60,514 nucleotides of DNA, taken from positions 1 through 60,514 of IMG/VR virus record IMGVR_UViG_3300031951_000164; one strand, 5' to 3'. Positions within the stretch are counted from its first letter, which is position 1. Each line of letters opens with the position of its first letter. The stretch comes from a virus. The notes under the pieces were generated by a model. That model had not been told where the DNA came from. It ran no database searches and worked only from the letters and a program-made list of their open reading frames with translations. Shown here piece after piece: positions 54,171 to 60,514 of this stretch. Position numbers and translations under genes: made by a program.

Positions 54171-55550
54171 TCACTTCAGGTTCGTGATCATGAACTTGCG
54201 ATAGTAGATATTGCTGTTGTTATTCAGAGCACCAGCATCGACGCTCAGACCACCAGCAAACGGGTTGGCAACCATTCCATAACGAGTCTTGAAGCCGATC
54301 TTCGGCTGGAAGGTGTTAGGATCGATAGCGCGAACCATTTGGAGCGGGACGTAAGGGCAGTAGAACAGACCCGAGTCATACGCGATTGAACCCTTGTATC
54401 CAACTACAACGAAATCGTTAGAAATCGCAGAAGTAGCTGAAGTCAGCGAGTAAGGATCGGCGTATACTTTTACGCGACCGAAGAGCGTACCGCAGTATGT
54501 GCTGCCAGTATCGTCAACAGTCATTCCGTCAGTCTTACCAACCAGACCGCCAGCATAGTCCAGAAGACCGGACATAGCCAGAGCCGAAGCGACGTCAGTC
54601 GAGCAGATGATTATGTTGCCCTTGCCACGACGAGTGTCTTTGGCAATCTTGTTGGCTTCACGCTCGATTTGATAGATCAGACCCTTGTACTTCTCAACCT
54701 GCCAGCGACCATCAGTGTCACCGCCAGAAGTTGCAAGGTTGAACACGCCAAGCGTGCCAGCAGTTCTTGCGCCGATCACAGCCGTAGCGTAGATCGTACG
54801 AATAACTTCGCGGTTGATTTCAGCAAGGATTTCCGTCGAAAGGATATTCGACAGTTCCGTCTCAGCATCAAGACCATGAACAGCCTTGAGGTCTTGAGCC
54901 AGTTCCATCGTGTACTCAGCTTTCAGAGCGCGAGTCTTGGCAGTTACAGTGACCTTCTCGATCGAGAAGCCCATAGCGCCCATAGCGGGTGAGCCTGTGC
55001 CGCCAAGATCTTCACCAACTGCCGTAGCAAAACCAACGCCGATATCGGCAAGACCGAAAGCAGCAGAGATTGAAGTGTTAGCAGGGTTTACGGTGTTAGC
55101 CTGAGTTTCAGCTTGACCAGCCTTAAGACCGAACGGAGTGTGCGTGCCAGTTCCAGCGAAAGCTGTGTTAGCTTCGTTGTACAGAGCTTCGCCGAGCTGC
55201 GTCGTAGCATTCGCATACTTCGAACGCATTGCGAAGATCAGACCTGTCGGTCCAGTCATCGGCTGAACGCCGCAGACATCATAAGCCATCAGGTTGGGCA
55301 TTGAACGACGAACGAGTGAGATAAGGATCGGGTCGAAACCAGCAGTGGTTTGACCTGAAGAACCCGTGTAGCCAGTGATGTTGGCTGGTGAGGTTTCGTT
55401 CAGGATTGAGCCTTCCTTCATCAGCGCCTGCTCTTGGTTCTCAAGAATGATAGCTGTTACGGAACGCTTGTAGGGGTCAGTGACAGCGCCAAGATCCCCG
55501 TGGTCGAGGACTGGTGCCCACTTCTTTTCTAAATTTTCAGAAAGGTACAT
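54171..55550 (-). CDS. 23: Major capsid protein, gp23
   Basis: A 459-residue precursor of the main head subunit. It begins MYLSENLEKKWAPVLDHGDL, a typical gp23 start; the region GVQPMTGPTGLIFAMRSKYA is the conserved core. A likely gp21 cleavage site is ILNE at residues 49-52, giving a mature protein of about 407 residues. The C-terminus matches the family. Strong terminator downstream (54101) and AGGAG site upstream fit its high expression. It lies after gp22 scaffold, as in T4. Confidence 0.95.
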   Translation of the reverse strand: MYLSENLEKKWAPVLDHGDLGAVTDPYKRSVTAIILENQEQALMKEGSILNETSPANITGYTGSSGQTTAGFDPILISLVRRSMPNLMAYDVCGVQPMTGPTGLIFAMRSKYANATTQLGEALYNEANTAFAGTGTHTPFGLKAGQAETQANTVNPANTSISAAFGLADIGVGFATAVGEDLGGTGSPAMGAMGFSIEKVTVTAKTRALKAEYTMELAQDLKAVHGLDAETELSNILSTEILAEINREVIRTIYATAVIGARTAGTLGVFNLATSGGDTDGRWQVEKYKGLIYQIEREANKIAKDTRRGKGNIIICSTDVASALAMSGLLDYAGGLVGKTDGMTVDDTGSTYCGTLFGRVKVYADPYSLTSATSAISNDFVVVGYKGSIAYDSGLFYCPYVPLQMVRAIDPNTFQPKIGFKTRYGMVANPFAGGLSVDAGALNNNSNIYYRKFMITNLK

Positions 55551-55564
55551 ATAAATCTCCTAAT

Positions 55565-56686
55565 TTACTTATTGAGAGTTCTAGAAATTGCTGAAACGTA
55601 TCTCTCCATCAGAGGCGAAGTCGTTGACTCCGTGTAGTCTGATGATTGCTCCGCCAGAACTTCTTTTACTGCTACTGAGGATTGAACATTTGGTTGTTTC
55701 ACCTTGTTATCGAAGTATGACTCTTTGATAAGAGCTACCTTCTCCTGATATTCACCCTCTGTGGTGAACTCTACTCCCTCTGCGAGAGCTTTTACTTTCT
55801 CGGCTTGCGTGGCGGTGAGACCCTCGCAAACAGAAGATACGATTGATTCTTTGGTGGCTTCGTTAATGGCTTCTACAAGCTCAACGTTCAGGTTCAGAGC
55901 CTTGTTCAGCTCTTCCTGAAGTTCAGCCATTTCTTCAGCCATGGCTTCTACAACATCAACTTGCTCGTCAGGGATATTGATGTTGTGCTCGACGAACAGA
56001 CCGCGAAGACCGTCGATAAACTCTTCCATGATCTCAGCCTTGAGACCAGTCTCAACAGCCAGTTGGTTCTCAGCCAGCCACTCTTTGGCAACATATGAGG
56101 CGTAGGCGCTCATTTGCTCTTCGAGGTCCGCTTTGATTTCTTCTACTGACTGAGAAGCCATCTCGAGGATTTGCTCTTCGAGTTCTTCAACAACGGTAAC
56201 GGCGCGAGCGATTACAGCGGCTTCGAAGATAGTTCTAACTTTTTCTTTGAACTCTTCTGAAAGATCCTGACCCGAGAACATGGCATCAACGTCTTCTTTG
56301 CAAGACATGCCCTTCATCTTGTCACGAATCATTTGACGCTTTTCTTCCAGCGTCATTTCCTCTTGCTCTTCGATCACTTCTTCGTCTTCGTCAACTTCTA
56401 CGTCTTCAAAATCTTCGTCATCATCGCCAGCTTCTTCGGCTACTGCACCAGCAACTTTCGTCATGGGCATCGCGCCGAGTTTCGGAGCTGGACCAGGCTT
56501 GGCAGCTTGCGATATTTTCGCAGCAGCCTGACGACCAACGTCATTGCCTTCTGGCTTTTCGATTGTTGAACCACCAAGGTCTTGGACCTCAGCACCGCCG
56601 AGCTTGTGCATCGGCTCTTTGTCTGCGCTGGATTGCGATCTTGCAAGAACGTCAGCGGCAGCTTCTGAAAGAGAACGTACTGTCAT
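55565..56686 (-). CDS. 22: Prohead scaffold protein, gp22
   Basis: A 373-residue scaffold protein. It starts MTVRSLSEAAADVLARS, with L-S-E-A as a protease site near the N-terminus, contains a very acidic block (about 85-115, EEAGDDDEDFEDVE) and then long charged helices, ending with a short helical tail. The scaffold guides gp23 assembly and is degraded by gp21. Slightly longer than T4 gp22 (269). Late promoter at 56713 precedes it. Confidence 0.9.
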   Translation of the reverse strand: MTVRSLSEAAADVLARSQSSADKEPMHKLGGAEVQDLGGSTIEKPEGNDVGRQAAAKISQAAKPGPAPKLGAMPMTKVAGAVAEEAGDDDEDFEDVEVDEDEEVIEEQEEMTLEEKRQMIRDKMKGMSCKEDVDAMFSGQDLSEEFKEKVRTIFEAAVIARAVTVVEELEEQILEMASQSVEEIKADLEEQMSAYASYVAKEWLAENQLAVETGLKAEIMEEFIDGLRGLFVEHNINIPDEQVDVVEAMAEEMAELQEELNKALNLNVELVEAINEATKESIVSSVCEGLTATQAEKVKALAEGVEFTTEGEYQEKVALIKESYFDNKVKQPNVQSSVAVKEVLAEQSSDYTESTTSPLMERYVSAISRTLNK

Positions 56687-56712
56687 TGGAATACTCCTAT
56701 GGTATATACTGT

Positions 56713-56720
56713 TATTTATA
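56713..56720 (-). promoter_or_regulatory. Late promoter TATAAATA
   Basis: Perfect late promoter on the minus strand, about 27 bases before the gp22 ATG; it probably also transcribes gene 23. Confidence 0.85.
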
Positions 56721-56734
56721 AAAAATGTTTTTTC

Positions 56735-57385
56735 TCAAAGTTTCTTTAAAAACTTTTCGAATAGGCGTAATTGAGTTGTTTCCAAATCTTTCTTAGATGT
56801 TTTAACCAACTCTTTTCTCATATCGGCAATTTCTGCTTCACGAATTACACCATTATCAAAGACCCATTCTTTGTTCTCATATACTGCTTGAACCCAAGCA
56901 TCATGAGCAGAAGGATCCGCCACTATATCTGCCGCTGTAGCAAGATGATAGTCGTCCTGGACGATATTTCTCCCTTCCTTGGTAGGAACGAGAGACCCCA
57001 GACCTCTAGACGAGACGCCGAGCGACGCGCCTTCGTCCATAAAATTCTTTACGATTCTTCCGTATGGCGTATCCATTACCTTGGCTTTGCCTACGAAATC
57101 AGTGCCTTCTCTATGTAGGTCAGTGATCATATGAGAAACGCGATCAAGATTTATTGATGGCGTGTCCGGATGACCCAACTCGCCAAATGCACGCTTGGTG
57201 TTAATGTAATCATTCGTGTATCTCTGAACTTCTCGTTCCATTATGGACATAGGATACATACGCTGATTGCGATTAAATTTTTCTGTCTGCAGGAATATTC
57301 CCTGAATGTAGTAGTTCTTGCTGCCGTTTTCGGAAGCTTCTACCAGATACTTTACAGACTCGTTTACTTCTGATATTAGTTTCAT
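56735..57385 (-). CDS. 21: Prohead maturation protease, gp21
   Basis: A 216-residue serine protease of the T4 gp21 family (U9/S80). The catalytic His is in GELGHP (His72) and the Ser in VSSRG (Ser125 or 126). IQGIFLQTEKFNRNQRMYP is the conserved entry strand. It cleaves head proteins after [IL]-x-E, including gp23, gp22, gp67, gp68 and the internal proteins. It is the key enzyme for the polyprotein hypothesis. Its own start MKLISEVNES has an I-S-E. Confidence 0.93.
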   Translation of the reverse strand: MKLISEVNESVKYLVEASENGSKNYYIQGIFLQTEKFNRNQRMYPMSIMEREVQRYTNDYINTKRAFGELGHPDTPSINLDRVSHMITDLHREGTDFVGKAKVMDTPYGRIVKNFMDEGASLGVSSRGLGSLVPTKEGRNIVQDDYHLATAADIVADPSAHDAWVQAVYENKEWVFDNGVIREAEIADMRKELVKTSKKDLETTQLRLFEKFLKKL

Positions 57386-57387
57386 TT

Positions 57388-57663
57388 TTATAACCCCATT
57401 GCGTGTCGACGCTTCATTGTTCTTTTTCTTTTCATAATGGCTCGAGCCATTTTTGCTCTTCTCTTTACTTTGCCTTTCCTTGCCGCCATTTTTCTATGCA
57501 TACGTTCTTGTGAACTCATGCGAACAAGTTTCGTCCCTTTTAATTTGTATCCTTTTACGTTGGATACTTTCTTTCTTCTCTGAATTTTTCCACCACGTAT
57601 GCGAACTCTTACGATTTTAATTCGCGGTCCAGCTTCGGAAAGGAATTGCGAGAATGTTAACAT
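57388..57663 (-). CDS. Prohead core protein, gp68-like, extremely basic
   Basis: A 91-residue protein with the start MLTFSQFLSEAGPRIK, a clear capsid-targeting peptide with L-S-E-A. The rest is an almost unbroken run of arginine, lysine and methionine-rich helix (KVKRRAKMARAIMKRKRTM), the layout of T4 gp68-like core proteins. It is adjacent to gp21 as in other T4-like phages. It probably neutralises DNA or scaffolds the core and is cleaved by gp21. Confidence 0.75.
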   Translation of the reverse strand: MLTFSQFLSEAGPRIKIVRVRIRGGKIQRRKKVSNVKGYKLKGTKLVRMSSQERMHRKMAARKGKVKRRAKMARAIMKRKRTMKRRHAMGL

Positions 57664-58100
57664 TACGGTCTACCATCTCCAAACCAAGACATAGCATTAC
57701 CAAACCCTTCGGCTTTCAATAAAGTTAAGGTTACAGAGAAAGAATCGTTTTGAGCTGCATTAATAATTTGAACTTTAATATTACCAGTCGGTCCAGTTGT
57801 ATTATTCGTAACACCAAGAGGCATCGTACCAGAACCAAGACCAGCAATGAAGAAAGTAGTGTTCGTGGAACCTTCCCATTGTAGAGCGGCGACTCCTCTC
57901 ATGCTCGAATGATATTGAATTTTGTCGACTGTCACTCCACAATACTGTTGACTATTTGCATACGAAAGAGCCTTTGGATTTACGACTACAGTGTTTGCGG
58001 CAGTACATGCAGCAGTGTAGTATGCTCCAAATTCTACGATAGTCTTTTCTCCACTATCGTAAATTACTCTTGATCCTATTACGTTTGGTTGCGTAATCAT
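57663..58100 (-). CDS. Virion protein, beta-rich, 145 aa
   Basis: A 145-residue, low-charge, Gly/Thr/Asn-rich beta protein (VIYDSGEKTIVEFGAYYTAAC, TFFIAGLGSGTMPLGVTNNTTG, FSVTLTLLKAEGFG), typical of a head decoration or fibre protein. Its gene lies between gp68-like and gp67-like core genes, which suggests a head role. No capsid-targeting peptide and no enzyme motif. Not recognised further. Confidence 0.6.
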   Translation of the reverse strand: MITQPNVIGSRVIYDSGEKTIVEFGAYYTAACTAANTVVVNPKALSYANSQQYCGVTVDKIQYHSSMRGVAALQWEGSTNTTFFIAGLGSGTMPLGVTNNTTGPTGNIKVQIINAAQNDSFSVTLTLLKAEGFGNAMSWFGDGRP

Positions 58101-58101
58101 T

Positions 58102-58605
58102 TTAGCTTCCTATAGTTGGTGCTGTTTGCTGAGCGAATTTTGCTATCTTCGCGAAATCTTTTGGGTTTCCATTTAACATCGACTTAATCAGCTTTTGATT
58201 TTCTGGTGTAAGCACTGAATGTAATGACAGAATATATTTAGCTGTCACAGGATGAATTGTTAGACTTGCTCCGCTTGATGTTGGAACTTGCATTTCTTTC
58301 TGCCCGTTTGCGATTGCTTCCAACCTTCTCATCATCGAATAGTCTTCTTCAACATAATCCTCTTCAAGAGATTTCGTCAGTTTGCCATATCCTTTCATTG
58401 GATTATGCAAACGCTCGCCATATGGAATTGATACGTCTACTCCCAGCTTCGAGTTCGTGTAAAGAGCAACTCTATCTCCCGTGGGAAATATGCGTATCCC
58501 TTTACGAACAAGAAGAATGGTCATTGGAAGATCGTGTTGAGATTCTTCCAAGACCTCTTCTTGTTCGCTAGAGAGTTGCTCTCTGATGTCAGAAAACTTC
58601 TTCAT
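58102..58605 (-). CDS. Head-block protein with possible CTS, 167 aa
   Basis: A 167-residue protein starting MKKFSDIREQLSSEQEEV, with F-x-x-[IL]-x-E spacing similar to other CTS candidates. A beta segment (MTILLVRKGIRIFPTGDRVALY), an acidic linker (LEEDYVEEDYSM) and a helical C-terminus (PENQKLIKSMLNGNPKDFAKI) follow. Location between core genes supports a prohead-core role; family not recognised. Confidence 0.6.
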   Translation of the reverse strand: MKKFSDIREQLSSEQEEVLEESQHDLPMTILLVRKGIRIFPTGDRVALYTNSKLGVDVSIPYGERLHNPMKGYGKLTKSLEEDYVEEDYSMMRRLEAIANGQKEMQVPTSSGASLTIHPVTAKYILSLHSVLTPENQKLIKSMLNGNPKDFAKIAKFAQQTAPTIGS

Positions 58606-58613
58606 TCGTTCTC

Positions 58614-59645
58614 TCAGTCATCATTCGTTACGACAGGTTCGCGACTTCTTTTCGCTTCAGCCTTTCTTCTTTTTGCAGATGACATTGACCCCAGATCTCT
58701 TTGTATGAATTTCTTTTGGCTCCTTTTAGCTTTACCAATTTGAATTCTACCAGCTTGATCTTCGTATTCTCTTCCAGAATATTCATGCCCTTTATCATAA
58801 GCTCTATCTGCTTTCGCATTTGCTTTGTCTATGGCACGCTGCATAAGTTTATTGCTAAGTTCAGCAATCTGCTCGACTTCTTCTGGAAGATGTTCAAGAT
58901 TACTATGATGAACGGTGGTTGAATTACCAAAATTGTCCGCACCTTTGTGCTTGGGTGCGAACTTCCACTTTCCGCTCACATACTTTCCTGGCTTGCCCAG
59001 TCGCACGCTTACCTGTCCAGTTTTCCATACATCACTTACTTTTCCTTCATGTCCGTGTGCTGGTGTTCCAGGCAAATTAACTCTCACTCGGTCTCCTACT
59101 TTAAACTTTGGTTTCTTCGCCTCAGTCATCTGCTCGACTTCTTCATCATACACTCCGAACTTTTTAGAACCGAGCTCTTTGTTACTAATTGATGTTCCGC
59201 GAGTAACCTTTGTATTTCTTTGTGATGATGTTAATCCAGCTGCATTTCTTCTAACTTTACCACTAGCTGCACCTATTTTCGCGCCTTTATTATACTTTCT
59301 ATTTGCAAGTACATCTTTAGCCAATTTATCGCGTTCATCTTGATCGGCTGGTCTCCGCATCACAGAATCTCTTTCTCTTCCAATCCAAGCTCTAACAGCC
59401 TCATTAGTAAATTCCACTTCTTCAGCCAGAGCCTCAAGCTCTTCTTCCGACAGCGAGTCGAGATATTCATCAAGCTCTTCGTCTGACGTTTCTTCTTCGA
59501 GCTGATAATCGTCGCCGAACATCGACTGAGCCACAGCAATCTTCTGCTGCTCAATTTCGTCAGCAACGGCTGATTGAATTCTCTCAAGAAACGCTTCTCT
59601 GAAAGAAGCGGCGTCTTTTTCTTGTGCAAATTTAGTGAATGACAT
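58614..59645 (-). CDS. 67: gp67-like prohead core polyprotein with SH3/KOW module
   Basis: A 343-residue protein. Residues 1-80 start MSFTKFAQEKDAASFREAF and contain an IEQQKIAVAQSMFG helix followed by an acidic block (EEETSDEELDEYLDSLSEEE), which matches the layout of T4 gp67, a core protein of 80 residues. After that come basic segments separated by EEVEQMTE (168-175) and EEVEQIAE (255-262). Between them, residues 179-235 (FKVGDRVRVNLPGTPAHG, GKVSDVWKTGQVSVRLG) form an SH3/KOW-like barrel. It ends in a basic tail. I infer release of separate pieces by gp21. Position before gene 20 is that of gp67. Confidence 0.78.
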   Translation of the reverse strand: MSFTKFAQEKDAASFREAFLERIQSAVADEIEQQKIAVAQSMFGDDYQLEEETSDEELDEYLDSLSEEELEALAEEVEFTNEAVRAWIGRERDSVMRRPADQDERDKLAKDVLANRKYNKGAKIGAASGKVRRNAAGLTSSQRNTKVTRGTSISNKELGSKKFGVYDEEVEQMTEAKKPKFKVGDRVRVNLPGTPAHGHEGKVSDVWKTGQVSVRLGKPGKYVSGKWKFAPKHKGADNFGNSTTVHHSNLEHLPEEVEQIAELSNKLMQRAIDKANAKADRAYDKGHEYSGREYEDQAGRIQIGKAKRSQKKFIQRDLGSMSSAKRRKAEAKRSREPVVTNDD

Positions 59646-60514
59646 TATTGATCTCCCTTAGCGAGCTGTTTAACTTGATTATTTATTTGCGCAATTCGAT
59701 CATCAGATTGACTTCCTGCGCCTCCTTGCTGTTGTTGCTGTTGCCCTTGGTCTTGAGAATCATCTCCGCCCTGAGCCTGTTGTTGAGCTGCAGCAGCTGC
59801 TTCTTTCTCAGCCTGTTCCTGAGCCTCTTCGTCCATCTCTTCTTCCATCGTTTCAATCTCATCGTCGTTGAAGCGAAGAACGTTAGATTTTACCCACTTC
59901 TCAGAGAAGAAACGACCAATATATGGATCAAGAAGCTGAAGGGTTTGCATTCTGTTCTGAAGAAGCTCAGCCTCTTTTAATTCAGTGAAGTTGTTATCTT
60001 TGATGAAGTCGTAGTGAATATACTGCTTGAATTCTTGCCACTCTTCTACAGTACAAATACCCTTCAGAGCAAGTTGACGCTCGAGTAACTCATCAAACAG
60101 TGTGCTGAATCTCGAACGCAGTTTGTCAATGAACTTGTCAAACTTCAATTCGTCTCTAGTGATCTCAGAAGAACGACCAAGCGAAAATCCTTGCTGAGCT
60201 TCTAACCGAGAAACTGGAACGTTGAGTGCTCGATAGAGTTTCTTCTCAAAGTACAGCACATCTTCCATTTCACCTAGATTCTGACCAGCTGGAAGAGTGG
60301 TGATTTCCGTCGACTTCCCTTCACCTCTTCTCGGCATCCAGAAGTCTTCGAGCATTGACATGTGCTTGCGATCGTCGCGAACTTCTCCTGTCGCAGCATC
60401 GTACACCAGCTTGTTTCTAAATCGCGTCATCACATCTTTAAGATATTGCTCAGCCTTGTTGCGTGGCATATTACCAACGTCAACATAGAACACTCTTCTT
60501 TCTGGTGCTCTTGA
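59645..60514 (-). CDS. 20: Portal protein, gp20 (C-terminal part, window edge)
   Basis: The frame is open to the window edge; the visible 290 residues end the portal protein. VFYVDVGNMPRNKAEQYLKD, MLEDFWMPRRGEGKSTEI, LPAGQNLGEMEDVLYFEKKL and VPVSRLEAQQGFSLGRSSEI are conserved gp20 blocks. The C-terminal tail is Gln/Gly/Ala-rich and very acidic before it (EEEMDEEAQEQAEKEA), longer than in T4. The portal is the vertex for DNA entry and prohead initiation. The N-terminus lies beyond the window. Confidence 0.92.
   Translation of the reverse strand, partial: SRAPERRVFYVDVGNMPRNKAEQYLKDVMTRFRNKLVYDAATGEVRDDRKHMSMLEDFWMPRRGEGKSTEITTLPAGQNLGEMEDVLYFEKKLYRALNVPVSRLEAQQGFSLGRSSEITRDELKFDKFIDKLRSRFSTLFDELLERQLALKGICTVEEWQEFKQYIHYDFIKDNNFTELKEAELLQNRMQTLQLLDPYIGRFFSEKWVKSNVLRFNDDEIETMEEEMDEEAQEQAEKEAAAAAQQQAQGGDDSQDQGQQQQQQGGAGSQSDDRIAQINNQVKQLAKGDQ

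Overview
The window is part of the genome of a T4-like myovirus (T4 superfamily). It carries the conserved T4 core: gp41 helicase, UvsX, gp43 polymerase, RegA, gp62/gp44/gp45, gp46/gp47, gp55 sigma factor, UvsW, UvsY, gp61 primase, gp1 kinase, tail tube, gp23 capsid, gp22 scaffold, gp21 protease and gp20 portal. The auxiliary set is typical of the cyanophage and alphaproteobacterial branch: B12-dependent NrdJ, ThyX, MazG, Hsp20, peptide deformylase, CobS/CobT-like proteins, a TET/JBP-type dioxygenase and FkbM. The host cannot be named from the sequence. All convincing genes lie on the minus strand, tightly packed with ATGA/TAATG overlaps.

Layout in window coordinates. 1-4.8 kb: small early genes, three tRNAs (CAT, Leu-TAA, Arg-TCT) and an FkbM methyltransferase. 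4.85-9.6 kb: RuvC-like nuclease, zinc-ribbon protein, NrdJ, MazG, ThyX, primase. 9.7-24.5 kb: a block of virion and internal-head proteins, with the lysis proteins (holin-like, nested spanin pair) inside it. 24.6-30 kb: gp41, UvsX, gp43. 30-35 kb: glycosyltransferase, small unknown genes, dCMP deaminase, an HNH homing-type endonuclease and Hsp20. 35.1-38 kb: regA-62-44-dsbA-like-45. 38.1-41.1 kb: TET/JBP dioxygenase, gp1 dNMP kinase and a GT-A glycosyltransferase. 41.2-46.7 kb: MoxR/CobS-like ATPase with a CobT-like VWA protein, then tiny genes. 46.9-53.4 kb: def-46-47-55-uvsW-uvsY. 53.5 kb to the end: tail tube, gp23, gp22, gp21, prohead core proteins and portal.

Regulation is unusually readable. 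About thirteen minus-strand promoters share a -35 near TTTACT, exactly 17 bp, and a -10 near TATAAT. TATAAATA late promoters precede gp22, the tail-tube gene and the head block, and a gp55-type sigma factor is encoded. Three imperfect copies of an element built on TAAGTCATTGATT repeats sit upstream of promoters of small-gene clusters that look GC-richer. Two promoter-like sites point the other way, on the plus strand.

The most interesting content is the internal-head block. Many proteins begin with a short F-x-x-F-[IL]-x-E peptide resembling the T4 capsid-targeting sequence. Three of them are polyprotein-like, with repeated EEVEQI[DA]E linkers that fit the gp21 protease rule [IL]-x-E. Cargo visible in the block includes a Dps ferritin domain, an EF-hand, an SH3/KOW-like module, an HExxH metallopeptidase, a nucleotidyltransferase fused to a cytidylyltransferase-like domain, and a KxDG ligase-like protein. 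I infer that these are processed in the prohead and travel with the DNA. A second theme is possible fork-coupled base modification: the TET/JBP dioxygenase ends in the same SSSLEDLF clamp-binding-type tail as gp43.
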